Source: Marinobacter fuscus
Lineage (GTDB): Bacteria; Pseudomonadota; Gammaproteobacteria; Pseudomonadales; Oleiphilaceae
NCBI RefSeq assembly: GCF_003007675.1
Contig: NZ_PXNP01000104.1
Coordinates: 124,001-188,000 of the forward strand
Direction: 5' to 3'
Length of the DNA: 64,000 bases
Below the pieces are notes generated by a model that did not search any database, was not told where the DNA came from, and saw only the letters and a program-made list of their open reading frames with translations. Positions 17,676 to 26,491 of this stretch are shown one piece after another. Positions within the stretch are counted from its first letter, which is position 1. Each line of letters starts with the position of its first letter. Position numbers and translations under genes: made by a program.

Positions 17676-17843
17676 ATGAAGAAGTGGCAGTGTGTGGTGT
17701 GTGGCCTGATTTACGATGAAGCCGAAGGCTGGCCGGAAGACGGCATTGAGCCCGGAACCAAGTGGGAAGATGTGCCCGAGGACTGGGAATGCCCGGACTG
17801 CGGTGTGGGCAAGGAAGATTTTGAGATGATCGAGATTGGCTGA
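17676..17843 (+). CDS. rubA: Rubredoxin
   Basis: This 55-residue iron protein has the two CxxCG knuckles that hold one iron: C6-x-x-C9-G and C39-P-x-C42-G. The acidic middle with [14 protein letters not shown] is typical of the rubredoxins that feed electrons to AlkB-type alkane hydroxylases. The ATG at 17676 follows CGGAGAG. The longer frame that runs in from 16806 is antisense to hpt and is not coding. The reductase gene starts 13 bases downstream, so the two make an electron-transfer operon. No alkane hydroxylase is within this window; the assignment to that pathway is inference from family. Confidence 0.95.
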   Translation: MKKWQCVVCGLIYDEAEGWPEDGIEPGTKWEDVPEDWECPDCGVGKEDFEMIEIG

Positions 17844-17855
17844 CGGAGTACAGGC

Positions 17856-19013
17856 ATGAGCGAACAGGCCCCTATTGTTATCGTGGGCACCGGGTTGTCC
17901 GGCTACTCACTGGCCAGAGAATTTCGCAAGCTGAACCGGGATGTGCCGGTGGTTCTGGTGACCGCCGACGACGGCATCAGTTATTCCAAGCCAATGCTGT
18001 CCACCGGGTTCACCAGGAATAAGGATGCAGACGGCCTGGCACAGGCAGACCCCGACACCATGGCAGAACAACTGGGGGTAGAAATTCGCCCCTGGTCCGT
18101 GGTGACCGGCATTGATACCGAAGCCCGGGAGCTGCGACTGGGTGACCGGAGTTTGCGGTATGGCAAGCTGGTTTTGGCCTGGGGGGCTGATGTGATTCGC
18201 CTGAGCCTGGCGGGTAACGGGCTGGATCGTGTGTTTTCCATCAACGACCTGATGGATTATCGGGCCTTTCGCAAGACGCTCGCAGGTGGTAAGCGTATCG
18301 CCATTATGGGGGCCGGGCTGATCGGTTGTGAATTTGCCAACGATCTGCGCAATGGCGGGTATGAGGTCGACGTAATCGCGCCAGACACAGCATTGATGCC
18401 CTCCCTGCTGCCAGAGCCTGCAGCGGCGGCGGTGCAGCAAGAGCTGGAAGCACTGGGCGTGCGCTTTCATCTTGGCACGGTGGTCACGTCGGTCAATCAT
18501 GCCGAGCAGGGTGTGACGGTTGCGCTGGACAACGGCGAGCAGCTTGCGGCAGATCTGGTGGTTTCAGCCGTGGGCTTGCGGCCGCGCACCGAGTTGGCGA
18601 GAGCGGCCGGGCTGGAGACTGCGCGCGGCATTTGTGTGAATCGGGCGTTGGAAACCTCGGCGCCCGACGTTTATGCCTTGGGCGACTGTGCTGAAGTGGA
18701 TGGCCAGGTTTTGCTGTACGTGTTGCCTTTGATGGCGTGTGCAAGGGCTTTGGCAAAGACACTGGCCGGTGAGCGCACAGAGGTGGCTTATGGCACCATG
18801 CCGGTGATGGTAAAAACTCCCTGCTGCCCGACAGCGGTCTGCCCGCCACCGGTGGGTGCGGATGGAAGCTGGCAGATTGAGCGGGATGGTAGTCATGTGA
18901 AGGCCCTGTTTCTATCGGCGGCAGGTGAGACCCTTGGCTTTGCGGTTACCGGGCGTTTTGCCATGGAAAAGCAGGCTCTGGCGCGGGAAGTTCCGCCGAT
19001 TCATGATCGCTGA
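17856..19013 (+). CDS. rubB: Rubredoxin-NAD(+) reductase
   Basis: The protein has 385 residues with two Rossmann folds: FAD binding at VIVGTGLSGYSLA (8-20) and NAD binding at IMGAGLIGCEFAN (about 150-162). The FAD-closing motif VYALGDCAEVDGQ is near residue 270. It passes electrons from NADH to rubredoxin in the cytoplasm. The C-terminal segment (VKTPCCPTAVCPPP) is typical of the alkane-degrader rubredoxin reductases. It begins 13 bases after rubA with GACGGAGTACAGGC upstream, so they are coexpressed. Length is normal for the RubB/AlkT group. Confidence 0.93.
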   Translation: MSEQAPIVIVGTGLSGYSLAREFRKLNRDVPVVLVTADDGISYSKPMLSTGFTRNKDADGLAQADPDTMAEQLGVEIRPWSVVTGIDTEARELRLGDRSLRYGKLVLAWGADVIRLSLAGNGLDRVFSINDLMDYRAFRKTLAGGKRIAIMGAGLIGCEFANDLRNGGYEVDVIAPDTALMPSLLPEPAAAAVQQELEALGVRFHLGTVVTSVNHAEQGVTVALDNGEQLAADLVVSAVGLRPRTELARAAGLETARGICVNRALETSAPDVYALGDCAEVDGQVLLYVLPLMACARALAKTLAGERTEVAYGTMPVMVKTPCCPTAVCPPPVGADGSWQIERDGSHVKALFLSAAGETLGFAVTGRFAMEKQALAREVPPIHDR

Positions 19014-19124
19014 GTGGGTGATCCCGTTGCTGGTGATTGTCACGTCTCGGGCAACTTTGCGTTGCCAAAAGCAGTTGTCTGGGGTAGAAAATCCGTTCGT
19101 GAGCTAATAAAAACAGGAGCAGGC

Positions 19125-19979
19125 ATGCTGGAAGTAACCCGAAGATTACTGGAGCTTTTGGATCTGTCACCCATCGGTGACGACCATTTCCAGGGGGATA
19201 GCGAAGACCTGGGGTTTCCCAACGTTTTTGGCGGGCAGGTGCTGGGGCAGGCTCTTATGGCTGCCAGCAGAACCGTAGAGGATCGCTTGTGCCATTCACT
19301 GCACGCCTATTTTCTGCGTCCGGGCAATCACAGTATGCCGATAGATTATGAAGTCCAGAGAGTGCGGGACGGCGGAAGCTTTTCTGTGCGCCGGGTCATT
19401 GCCCGCCAGGATGGCAAAGAAATACTGACCGGAGCCATGTCGTTCCAGACCACAGAGCCCGGCCTAGCGCATCAGGTTGCCATGCCGCCAGCGCCAGAGC
19501 CTGAGAGTCTCAAGTCTGAACTTGAGTTGGGCAAAGAAATTGCCAGCCAGTTGCCAGCGGCGGTACAGGAAATGCTAACCCGGGAGCGCCCCATCGAGAT
19601 TCGCCCAGTGGATCCGTTAAACCCGATCCAGCCGGAAAAACGCTCTCCGCAAAGGCAGAACTGGCTTCGTGCTCTGGGGCCCTTGCCCGATGATCCGGTG
19701 CTGCATCGCTGTCTGCTGACTTACGCATCGGACTTCAGCTTTCTGGAAACATCCATGGTGCCGCACGGGCTGAGCTTCATGGACAGGCGACTTCAGGTAG
19801 CAAGCCTTGATCACGCTATCTGGTTCCATCGGGATTTTCGCATGGATGACTGGCTGCTGTACGACAAGGACAGCCCGAGTTCGTCGGGCGGGCGCGGTTT
19901 CAATCGCGGCAACTTCTTCAATCGTGACGGTGTGCTGGTGGCTTCCACGACTCAGGAAGCGTTAATTCGCCAGCGCTGA
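19125..19979 (+). CDS. tesB: Acyl-CoA thioesterase II
   Basis: The protein has 284 residues forming a double hotdog fold. The N-terminal hotdog contains FGGQVLGQAL and LHAYFLRPG, and the C-terminal hotdog contains SLDHAIWFHR with the catalytic aspartate, and the ending STTQEALIR with the conserved Thr-Gln. It hydrolyses medium and long acyl-CoA to free fatty acid and CoA in the cytoplasm. The ATG at 19125 follows CAGGAGC; the frame is open back to 19014 but the family starts here. It follows rubB by 111 bases, so it may belong to the same lipid/alkane-linked group or have its own promoter. Confidence 0.93.
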   Translation: MLEVTRRLLELLDLSPIGDDHFQGDSEDLGFPNVFGGQVLGQALMAASRTVEDRLCHSLHAYFLRPGNHSMPIDYEVQRVRDGGSFSVRRVIARQDGKEILTGAMSFQTTEPGLAHQVAMPPAPEPESLKSELELGKEIASQLPAAVQEMLTRERPIEIRPVDPLNPIQPEKRSPQRQNWLRALGPLPDDPVLHRCLLTYASDFSFLETSMVPHGLSFMDRRLQVASLDHAIWFHRDFRMDDWLLYDKDSPSSSGGRGFNRGNFFNRDGVLVASTTQEALIRQR

Positions 19980-19983
19980 AGGT

Positions 19984-22578
19984 TTATGACTGCCCGCCCA
20001 GGCCGGGGGCGTTGTCTATGGCAGCCCTCGCCCTGCATGCGGGGTAGTGCTCGTCGAGCCATTGCATCATCGCTGTGAACGCCAGGGGTGGAGTCAGGTA
20101 GTACCCTTGAATCAGGTCGCACCCCATGCTTTCCAGCAGGGCCAGAGTCTGCTGGTCTTCAACGCCCTCTGCCACCACGGTGTATCCCAGGCTGTGACAC
20201 ATCTCGATAGTGGTACGCACGATCACTCTATCCTGTTCCCGTTCCGGCAGATCGGTGACCAGAGAGCGGTCAATCTTGATTTCACCCGCAGGTAGCCGCT
20301 TGATGTACGAGAGTGAGGAATAGCCCGAGCCAAAGTCGTCAATAGACAGCGGAATACCGGCCGCATGGAGGGCGTTCAGGGCTCTCAGGGAGTTGCCCGG
20401 ATCCTGCATCATGGAGGTCTCGGTCACTTCAAAGGTAATGCCGCCGGCGTGGGCTGGGTAGCTTTGCATCAAGCGCTGGACAAAGAGCGCAAAGTCCGGC
20501 TCCCGAAGGTTGTTCGGTGATATGTTGACTGCCACATTGGCTTCCCGGCCCTGTTTCATTAACCGCGTGCGCAATTCCAGGGCTTCCTGCAATACCCAGC
20601 GGGTGAGTGGTTTGATCAGGCCGGTTTGTTCGGCAATGCTGATGATTTCATCCGGGCGTACCGGCTGTTGACGCCGGGGCCAGCGAATCAGGGCTTCAAA
20701 CCCGGTGATCCGGTGGCTTTTCAGGCAGAGTTTGGGTTGAAGGAACAGCGTCAGCTCATGGTTTTCGATGGCTGAGCGAAGGTCCGAGACCAGCGTCAGG
20801 CGCTCGGCGCTATAGGAATCCCGGGATGACTTGTAATACGCGATGCCGCGGTCCCGGGCCCTGTCCGATTCCTCGGCAATAATGGCTCGGCGGATCAGTG
20901 TGTTGGCATCTTTGCCGTGGTTCGGATAGAAGGCTACGCCGAGTTGTGGTGCCAGCGGCACCTGCATTCCCAGAAAATCCACCGGGTAGCGCAACTCGTC
21001 GATGCTGCGCATGATGGTGCGCGGTGATGCCAGAGCCCGGTCGGCCTCCACTACGAACGCGAAAGTCTGCGGATCCAGGCTTGCCAGGAAAAATCGACGT
21101 TGTTCCGTTACTTCGATCGGCAGGGCGCCAGCGACGTCCTTGATGACTGCGTTGAAGTGTTTCGCGGCCAGTTCCAGTATTCGATCTGTGTTGCGGTGCC
21201 CCAAAGTTTTGGTAATCGGATACAGGTTATTCAGGTGAACGATCACAACCCCTAACTGCCGGCCCGGGCTTTGGCGTACCAGTTCGTTGACCCGCAGTTC
21301 AAAGCTGTTGCGGTTGGGCAGGCCGGTCAGGGGATTGTGCAGAGCCTGATCCATCAGTTTCAGTTCGGCTGTGCGCCGATCCGCCAGTGCTTTGATCTCG
21401 GCTTCCTGGGCTAGCACCTTGCTCTGGCGTTCATAGTAGATACGCAGGGCCAGAGCAAGGCTGAGCAGCACGACCTGCAGAGCCGAGCCGATCTGCATGC
21501 CATACACCGTGATGAAGCTGGATGGGATAAGGCCGTATTTGTTCGCTGCAGTAATGGCGCTGCCGAGTGTGACTGCGCCCCAGGCCAGGGTGTAATAAAC
21601 CGCCTGAGGGTTTCGCCGGGCCCATTGCAAGGGGCCAATGACCGTCAGCAGCAGGCAGGTGGGAATAGCCAGGGCAACCGTGAGCCGGATGCTGGAGCTG
21701 TAGTCGATGAAGAACGTGGCAACAGCCAGCAGGGCATTCAGCCCGGTGGTCGCCAGCATCAGGCGGTCTGCCAGTGGGCTGTACCGTTTCAGTTTGAGAA
21801 AATCCCGAGAGAACAACAGAGTGAAAACCATCGCCAGAGGAATGGAGATCAACATGGCGCTGTTCTGAACTGCAGGCAGGGAGGGCCAAAGCAGCTGATA
21901 GGTAATGCCGTTGAGGTTTCCAACCAGCAGGAGATAGCCCAGGGTGGAGAGCACATAGAGCAAATAGAGGCGCTCTCTCAGGGCCAGGAAGACGAACAGG
22001 TTGAACCAGATGGCGGCCAGCAAGATGCCGTAGTAAAGGGCGTGGATCTGGCTTTCAATAGAGGTGTGCTCAAAAAAGCTCCGATTGTTCCAGAGTTTAA
22101 CGGGAATTTGCATGGCGCCGGTGGTTTCGATCCGCAGCAGAATCAGTGTGTTGTCATTTTGGGCTGCCGGGAACGGGAATAGAAAATACGGGTATTCGAC
22201 CGGGCGCTCGGCAAACGGCAGATGGTCTCCGGTATGATAACTCTGGGTGATGGTTTGCCCGGACACCAGGTAGAAATCAATAGTATCCAGTTGCGGGTAA
22301 GCAATTTCCAGGAGGTTGACCGGGCGCGTGTCGGCAAGCCTGGGGCCGGTGACCGGAATGCGCAGCCAGATATGATCGAAGGTATAACCGAAGTTCGCGG
22401 TCTGTTCCTGCAGCGGTTGCCAGTTGTTGCTGTTCAAAGCCTGAGCCGGAGAGAGCGGCTGCCCGGGGGGCGTGCGCAGAAACTCCATAGCGGGTGTCTG
22501 GCCGTTGTCGTAGGCCATGGCGGGAGTCGATAACAGCAGCAGGCATAACAGCCCTGCCAGAATACGGGCCAGATGCAT
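19984..22578 (-). CDS. Membrane c-di-GMP phosphodiesterase: 7TMR-DISM sensor, degenerate GGDEF, EAL
   Basis: The protein has 864 residues. A signal peptide (1-22) is followed by a periplasmic 7TMR-DISMED2-type domain (about 30-165) and seven transmembrane helices (about 180-390, 7TMR-DISM). A short coiled linker leads to a GGDEF domain (about 415-585) whose signature is replaced by SLDPQTF, so it should not make c-di-GMP. The EAL domain (about 600-845) retains FEALIRW, NISPNNL, EVTET, DDFGSGYSS and KIDRSLV, the metal and catalytic residues needed to hydrolyse c-di-GMP. The predicted net activity is phosphodiesterase controlled by a periplasmic ligand. It converges on tesB with a four-base gap. 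Confidence 0.87.
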   Translation of the reverse strand: MHLARILAGLLCLLLLSTPAMAYDNGQTPAMEFLRTPPGQPLSPAQALNSNNWQPLQEQTANFGYTFDHIWLRIPVTGPRLADTRPVNLLEIAYPQLDTIDFYLVSGQTITQSYHTGDHLPFAERPVEYPYFLFPFPAAQNDNTLILLRIETTGAMQIPVKLWNNRSFFEHTSIESQIHALYYGILLAAIWFNLFVFLALRERLYLLYVLSTLGYLLLVGNLNGITYQLLWPSLPAVQNSAMLISIPLAMVFTLLFSRDFLKLKRYSPLADRLMLATTGLNALLAVATFFIDYSSSIRLTVALAIPTCLLLTVIGPLQWARRNPQAVYYTLAWGAVTLGSAITAANKYGLIPSSFITVYGMQIGSALQVVLLSLALALRIYYERQSKVLAQEAEIKALADRRTAELKLMDQALHNPLTGLPNRNSFELRVNELVRQSPGRQLGVVIVHLNNLYPITKTLGHRNTDRILELAAKHFNAVIKDVAGALPIEVTEQRRFFLASLDPQTFAFVVEADRALASPRTIMRSIDELRYPVDFLGMQVPLAPQLGVAFYPNHGKDANTLIRRAIIAEESDRARDRGIAYYKSSRDSYSAERLTLVSDLRSAIENHELTLFLQPKLCLKSHRITGFEALIRWPRRQQPVRPDEIISIAEQTGLIKPLTRWVLQEALELRTRLMKQGREANVAVNISPNNLREPDFALFVQRLMQSYPAHAGGITFEVTETSMMQDPGNSLRALNALHAAGIPLSIDDFGSGYSSLSYIKRLPAGEIKIDRSLVTDLPEREQDRVIVRTTIEMCHSLGYTVVAEGVEDQQTLALLESMGCDLIQGYYLTPPLAFTAMMQWLDEHYPACRARAAIDNAPGLGGQS

Positions 22579-22681
22579 GGATAGTGACGGATACCGTTAT
22601 TGTCGTTATTGCCAGAGTATGGCCCCTGACAACGAACCACACAAGCGCCGGATATCCGTCCCTGGATCGAATGTTCAGCTT

Positions 22682-23131
22682 TTACTGCAGCTGGTTTACC
22701 CACTGTTTTGCCCAGGTAAGGGCATCCGCTTCTGGTTCCATGGTCTCGAGGGCGTCAATGCGGAGGGTCTCGCCCACTTTCCGGGCTCCGGTCTCCAGCA
22801 GGGCTTCCTCCATCAGGTCGCCGGCACCACAAAAGGTGTCGCCGTAAGAAGAGTCACCCAGCACAATCACGCCGAACGGACGCCCCGGTTGCTGTGGTAG
22901 CTGATCCCGCAAATCCAGATAGAACGGCAGCAGGTTGCCCGGCACTTCGCCCTCGCCGGTGGTGGACGTGCATACCAGCAAGGCGTCGTCATTGCCCTGT
23001 ATGTCGCCCAGAGTGGCTTCTTCAATAACCGTTATCTGGTGCCCCATGGGTTCCAGCACCTGTTTCAGGTGTCGGGCGGTCAGCAGGGCGCCGCCGTATA
23101 CGCTGCCGGTGAGAATGCGGATGGATGCCAT
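22682..23131 (-). CDS. MioC-like short flavodoxin
   Basis: The protein has 149 residues of flavodoxin fold with the FMN phosphate loop TGSVYGGA (7-14), the 50s-type loop TSTTGEGEVP and the 90s-type loop LGDSSYGDTFCGAG. These fit the MioC/YqcA group of FMN electron carriers in the cytoplasm. The partner is unknown. The frame extends upstream to 23254, but the family begins at MASIRILTGS, so the ATG at 23131 is used. The diguanylate cyclase gene on the same strand ends 67 bases upstream, so cotranscription is possible. Confidence 0.85.
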   Translation of the reverse strand: MASIRILTGSVYGGALLTARHLKQVLEPMGHQITVIEEATLGDIQGNDDALLVCTSTTGEGEVPGNLLPFYLDLRDQLPQQPGRPFGVIVLGDSSYGDTFCGAGDLMEEALLETGARKVGETLRIDALETMEPEADALTWAKQWVNQLQ

Positions 23132-23198
23132 AACAGGTGCCTTTTCCCGAGAATGGTGTAAATGGAAGGTCGGATGATAATTATGCGGTGGTTCCGGC

Positions 23199-24302
23199 TC
23201 AAGCCGAAGATGGATTTGGCGTGGCTGCAGTTTGGGTGCGAACCCTGGGTGCAATGCGGTTCCGGCCTTGTTCCTTGGCGTTGTATAGCTGGATGTCAGC
23301 CTGTTTCAGCAGCTCGTTTACTGAGCCTGCCGAGGAAATGGAGCAGACGCCAGCGCTGATGGTCACCGGGAGCTGTCGCCCTTGATGGTAGAATTCGGTG
23401 ACGGCAACTTCGCTTCGCAGGCGCTCGGCCAGGCTCAGAGCCTGCAGCAGAGTGGTATCCGGCAGCAGTAGCAGGAATTCCTCTCCCCCCCACCGTGCGG
23501 CCACATCGGACTGGCGTATGACTTCTTGTACCAGGGCGGAAAACTGCCGCAGCACTTCGTCACCCGCATCGTGGCCGAAGTCGTCGTTAATGCGTTTGAA
23601 CAGATCCAGATCGATCAGCACAATAGAAAAATGATGGCCCGAGCGCTGGTATCGGGACAGCTCTTTATTCAGGCGGGCTTGCATGTCCCTGCGGTTGGCC
23701 AGTTGAGTCAGATCATCTGTCCGGGCGGCCTGCTCGTGCAGCTGAGCCAGCTCTACCAGGCGATTGCGGGCGTGCAGCCGCCCTGCTTCAAGTACAAAAC
23801 AAAAGATCGATACAAAGGTGAGCGTGGCAAAGAAGCGGATTTTGAAATCTGCCGTGTAGCTTGCGGTCACGCCTGGAAGATCCGGAAACTGGAACACGAG
23901 AACGGCGAGCAAATAGCAAAACAGCAGAATCGCCGTGCCAGCTTTCAGGCCGGTCAGAAAAAAAAGCAGGGGAGGGAATACATAAAACCATAAAGGCCCC
24001 GTGTTGCCTTCGCCTCCGGAAGCAATCAGGTAGGTGAACAGTACACCGACGGTGATCAGCAGCCCCCGAACCAGAACCTGTTGATTACGGCTCCAGGTAT
24101 ACCAGAGAACGTTGGCAATGACCGGTATGTTGAACAACCAGAGCACCCAGGCATGAAAGGTGTGGTCGGCGTACCAGGCTTTGGCGCCGATGCCGGTCAG
24201 AAACAGAACCGCCATGGCAGACAACCCGCTCAGCAGTCGGGACATCTGTATCGTTTCCTGCGCACTGAGAAAACTTCGGCTTTGTGTTTCGGTGTCCGTC
24301 AT
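23199..24302 (-). CDS. Membrane diguanylate cyclase
   Basis: The protein has 367 residues: about six transmembrane helices in residues 22-170 form the sensor part, then a short linker helix leads to a GGDEF domain (about 190-352). The active-site loop GGEEF is at 272-276 and intact, and an inhibitory-site motif RQSD (263-266) lies exactly five residues before it. It should therefore make c-di-GMP from two GTP with product inhibition. It stands between a phosphodiesterase-type protein and the Pit transporter gene, which is divergent. The ATG at 24302 is the only plausible start before the first helix. Confidence 0.93.
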   Translation of the reverse strand: MTDTETQSRSFLSAQETIQMSRLLSGLSAMAVLFLTGIGAKAWYADHTFHAWVLWLFNIPVIANVLWYTWSRNQQVLVRGLLITVGVLFTYLIASGGEGNTGPLWFYVFPPLLFFLTGLKAGTAILLFCYLLAVLVFQFPDLPGVTASYTADFKIRFFATLTFVSIFCFVLEAGRLHARNRLVELAQLHEQAARTDDLTQLANRRDMQARLNKELSRYQRSGHHFSIVLIDLDLFKRINDDFGHDAGDEVLRQFSALVQEVIRQSDVAARWGGEEFLLLLPDTTLLQALSLAERLRSEVAVTEFYHQGRQLPVTISAGVCSISSAGSVNELLKQADIQLYNAKEQGRNRIAPRVRTQTAATPNPSSA

Positions 24303-24497
24303 GACCTGTTGTTCTTTTTGACAGATTTGCCCGGATTATGCGTCAAATGTACGCACAATTGCAGTGTCTGATTCCCGTACTGTGATCCACTCCTGATGTC
24401 CTGCCTTTGTTCCAATTTCATGGCAAAAAATTTATAGTTTGCCCCGCTTAGCTTTGTGCAAATTCCTGATGTCCACAAGACAAGAGAACTTATCGGT

Positions 24498-26063
24498 ATG
24501 GCCCGTTCCAGCAGCTTTCTGGATAGTATTCTCACCAGCCCCACCACGGAACGGTACAGGGTCGGCCTCAGTGTCCTTTTTCTGATCGGCGTCTGGGTGG
24601 TCGTTGGCTCGTTCAGCCATGAGCTGCCCAACGGAATGTTGCTGATGGCGGCGGCGGTGATCGGTGGCTATATGGCGATCAATATCGGTGCCAACGATGT
24701 TGCCAATAATGTCGGGCCTGCGGTGGGCTCGGGCGCGCTTTCCCTGGGCGCGGCCGTGCTGCTGGCGGCGCTGTTCGAGGCGGCCGGTGCGTTGATTGCC
24801 GGTGGGGATGTGGTCTCCACCATCAAGGGCGGCATTATTGACCCTACCTCCCTTGAAGACCCGCGAGCGTTTGTCTGGCTGATGACGGCGGCCCTGCTGG
24901 CTGGCGCGCTCTGGCTCAACCTTGCCACCTGGATGGGCGCGCCGGTGTCCACCACTCATTCCATCGTCGGTGGGGTGCTGGGTGCCGGCATTGCCGCTGG
25001 TGGCTGGGGTATTGCAGACTGGGCGGTGATGGGGAAAATCGCCGCCAGCTGGGTGATTTCGCCGGTCCTCGGTGGTGCTCTGGCGGCCCTGTTTCTGCTG
25101 TTGATCAAGAAAACCGTACTGTATCGCCGGAATCTGGTGTCTGCGGCCCGTACCTTTGTGCCCTGGCTGGTGGCGATTATGGCCTGGGCCTTTACCACCT
25201 ACCTGATGATCAAGGGCGTCAAGCAGATTGTGAAAGTGGATATGCTGTCCGCGTCGCTGATCGGGCTTGGCGTTGCGGCGGTGGTGTTTTTCCTGATGCG
25301 CACGCTGGTAGGCCGTCGGGCTGCCACCATGGAGAACAGTGCGCAGGGCGTGAATACGCTGTTTACCTGGCCGCTGATTTTTGCTGCGGCGCTGTTAAGT
25401 TTTGCCCATGGCGCGAACGATGTGGCCAACGCCATTGGTCCGCTGGCGGCGATTAATGACGCGATTCAGGCCGGTGGCGGTGTGGTTACGGCCGCCAGTA
25501 TTCCGCTCTGGGTGATGCTGATTGGTGCCCTGGGGCTGGCGGTCGGACTGATGTTATTCGGGCCCAGGCTGATCAAGACGGTGGGCAGCGAGATCACCGA
25601 GCTGGATAAAACCCGGGCCTTCTGTATTGCGCTGTCCGCGGCACTGACGGTAATCCTGGCCTCGCAATTGGGGCTGCCGGTCAGCTCTACGCACATCGCC
25701 ATTGGCGGAGTCTTCGGAGTTGGCTTTCTACGAGAGTACCTCAAGTCGAACTACGCAACGCAACTGCACAAAATTGTCGAAGACTATGAGGAGGCGGATC
25801 AGGAGCGTCTGAAGCCATTCCTGGATGATTTCCGCAATGCCTCTGTGGAGGAGATGGAGAAGCTGCTCAAGCAGGCCAAGAAAAAGAAGAAGCAGGTGCC
25901 GTTGAAAAAGGCTGAACGCAAGCGCCTGAAGAAAATTTACCGGGAAGAGATGGTCAAGCGTTCGCATCTGGTGCGTATTGCCGCGGCCTGGATCATCACG
26001 GTGCCGGCATCGGCGTTCATGGCGGCGTTTCTGTTCTTCGCGCTGCGCGGCATGATGGTCTGA
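24498..26063 (+). CDS. Low-affinity inorganic phosphate transporter, Pit family
   Basis: The protein has 521 residues. The duplicated Pit signatures are visible as IGANDVANNVGP (about residue 57) and HGANDVANAIGP (about 300). About ten to eleven transmembrane helices are present, and a long cytoplasmic loop near residues 415-480 is strongly lysine/glutamate-rich and coiled-coil-like before the last helix. It imports phosphate, or metal-phosphate, using the proton gradient. The ATG at 24498 is preferred over a non-ATG codon at 24456. Other phosphate genes (phoBR, phoD, ppk1) are in the window but not adjacent. I found no Pho box, consistent with constitutive Pit systems. Confidence 0.92.
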   Translation: MARSSSFLDSILTSPTTERYRVGLSVLFLIGVWVVVGSFSHELPNGMLLMAAAVIGGYMAINIGANDVANNVGPAVGSGALSLGAAVLLAALFEAAGALIAGGDVVSTIKGGIIDPTSLEDPRAFVWLMTAALLAGALWLNLATWMGAPVSTTHSIVGGVLGAGIAAGGWGIADWAVMGKIAASWVISPVLGGALAALFLLLIKKTVLYRRNLVSAARTFVPWLVAIMAWAFTTYLMIKGVKQIVKVDMLSASLIGLGVAAVVFFLMRTLVGRRAATMENSAQGVNTLFTWPLIFAAALLSFAHGANDVANAIGPLAAINDAIQAGGGVVTAASIPLWVMLIGALGLAVGLMLFGPRLIKTVGSEITELDKTRAFCIALSAALTVILASQLGLPVSSTHIAIGGVFGVGFLREYLKSNYATQLHKIVEDYEEADQERLKPFLDDFRNASVEEMEKLLKQAKKKKKQVPLKKAERKRLKKIYREEMVKRSHLVRIAAAWIITVPASAFMAAFLFFALRGMMV

Positions 26064-26162
26064 TCGGGCGTCGGGGCTGGCTCTGTTGTTGCGGTTTGGC
26101 CATACTATTGTTCAAGTCCGGCTGCTGATTGCAGGCCGCCATCCATTTTCGGGGTATGTTGT

Positions 26163-26429
26163 ATGAGTTCACCGGTTGAGAGCCGTCAGGCAAAGATGAT
26201 TGATGAGCTTCGGGTGTTCATCAAGAAGGTGATGAGTGATCCGACTATTGCGGTCAAGTCGATGGAAATTGCCCGCAAGTACCGTGGGCAGTCGGATGCG
26301 GATGAGGCGATGGCACGGGAGATCAGTGCCAATACCACAATCCGGATTCCGGAGGCCTGGAGCGAGGCCGACAAGATGTTTCTGGAGATCCTGCACGAGG
26401 TGCTGGATGACGAAGAGGCGCTTTACTGA
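26163..26429 (+). CDS. Uncharacterised 88-residue protein
   Basis: I do not recognise this protein. It is small, soluble and helix-rich, with an acidic C-terminal third (WSEADKMFLEILHEVLDDEEALY). It has no signal peptide, no cysteine and no membrane segment. The frame is intact, opens with ATG and is not overlapped by a better candidate. It lies 99 bases after the Pit transporter and converges on the decarboxylase gene. Codon use looks like the neighbours, which supports coding. A regulatory or protein-binding role is possible but nothing in the sequence shows it. Confidence 0.6.
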   Translation: MSSPVESRQAKMIDELRVFIKKVMSDPTIAVKSMEIARKYRGQSDADEAMAREISANTTIRIPEAWSEADKMFLEILHEVLDDEEALY

Positions 26430-26491
26430 GTTTTGAGCTTGGTAGGTGTACGTCCCCGTTCCCTTCCTCAAGCCTGGCCAGGGCTTCCTGA

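Noticed and set aside
24303..24497. Pho box upstream of the Pit transporter
   Set aside because: CTGTGATCCAC is followed by a poor second half-site; Pit systems are usually not PhoB-dependent.
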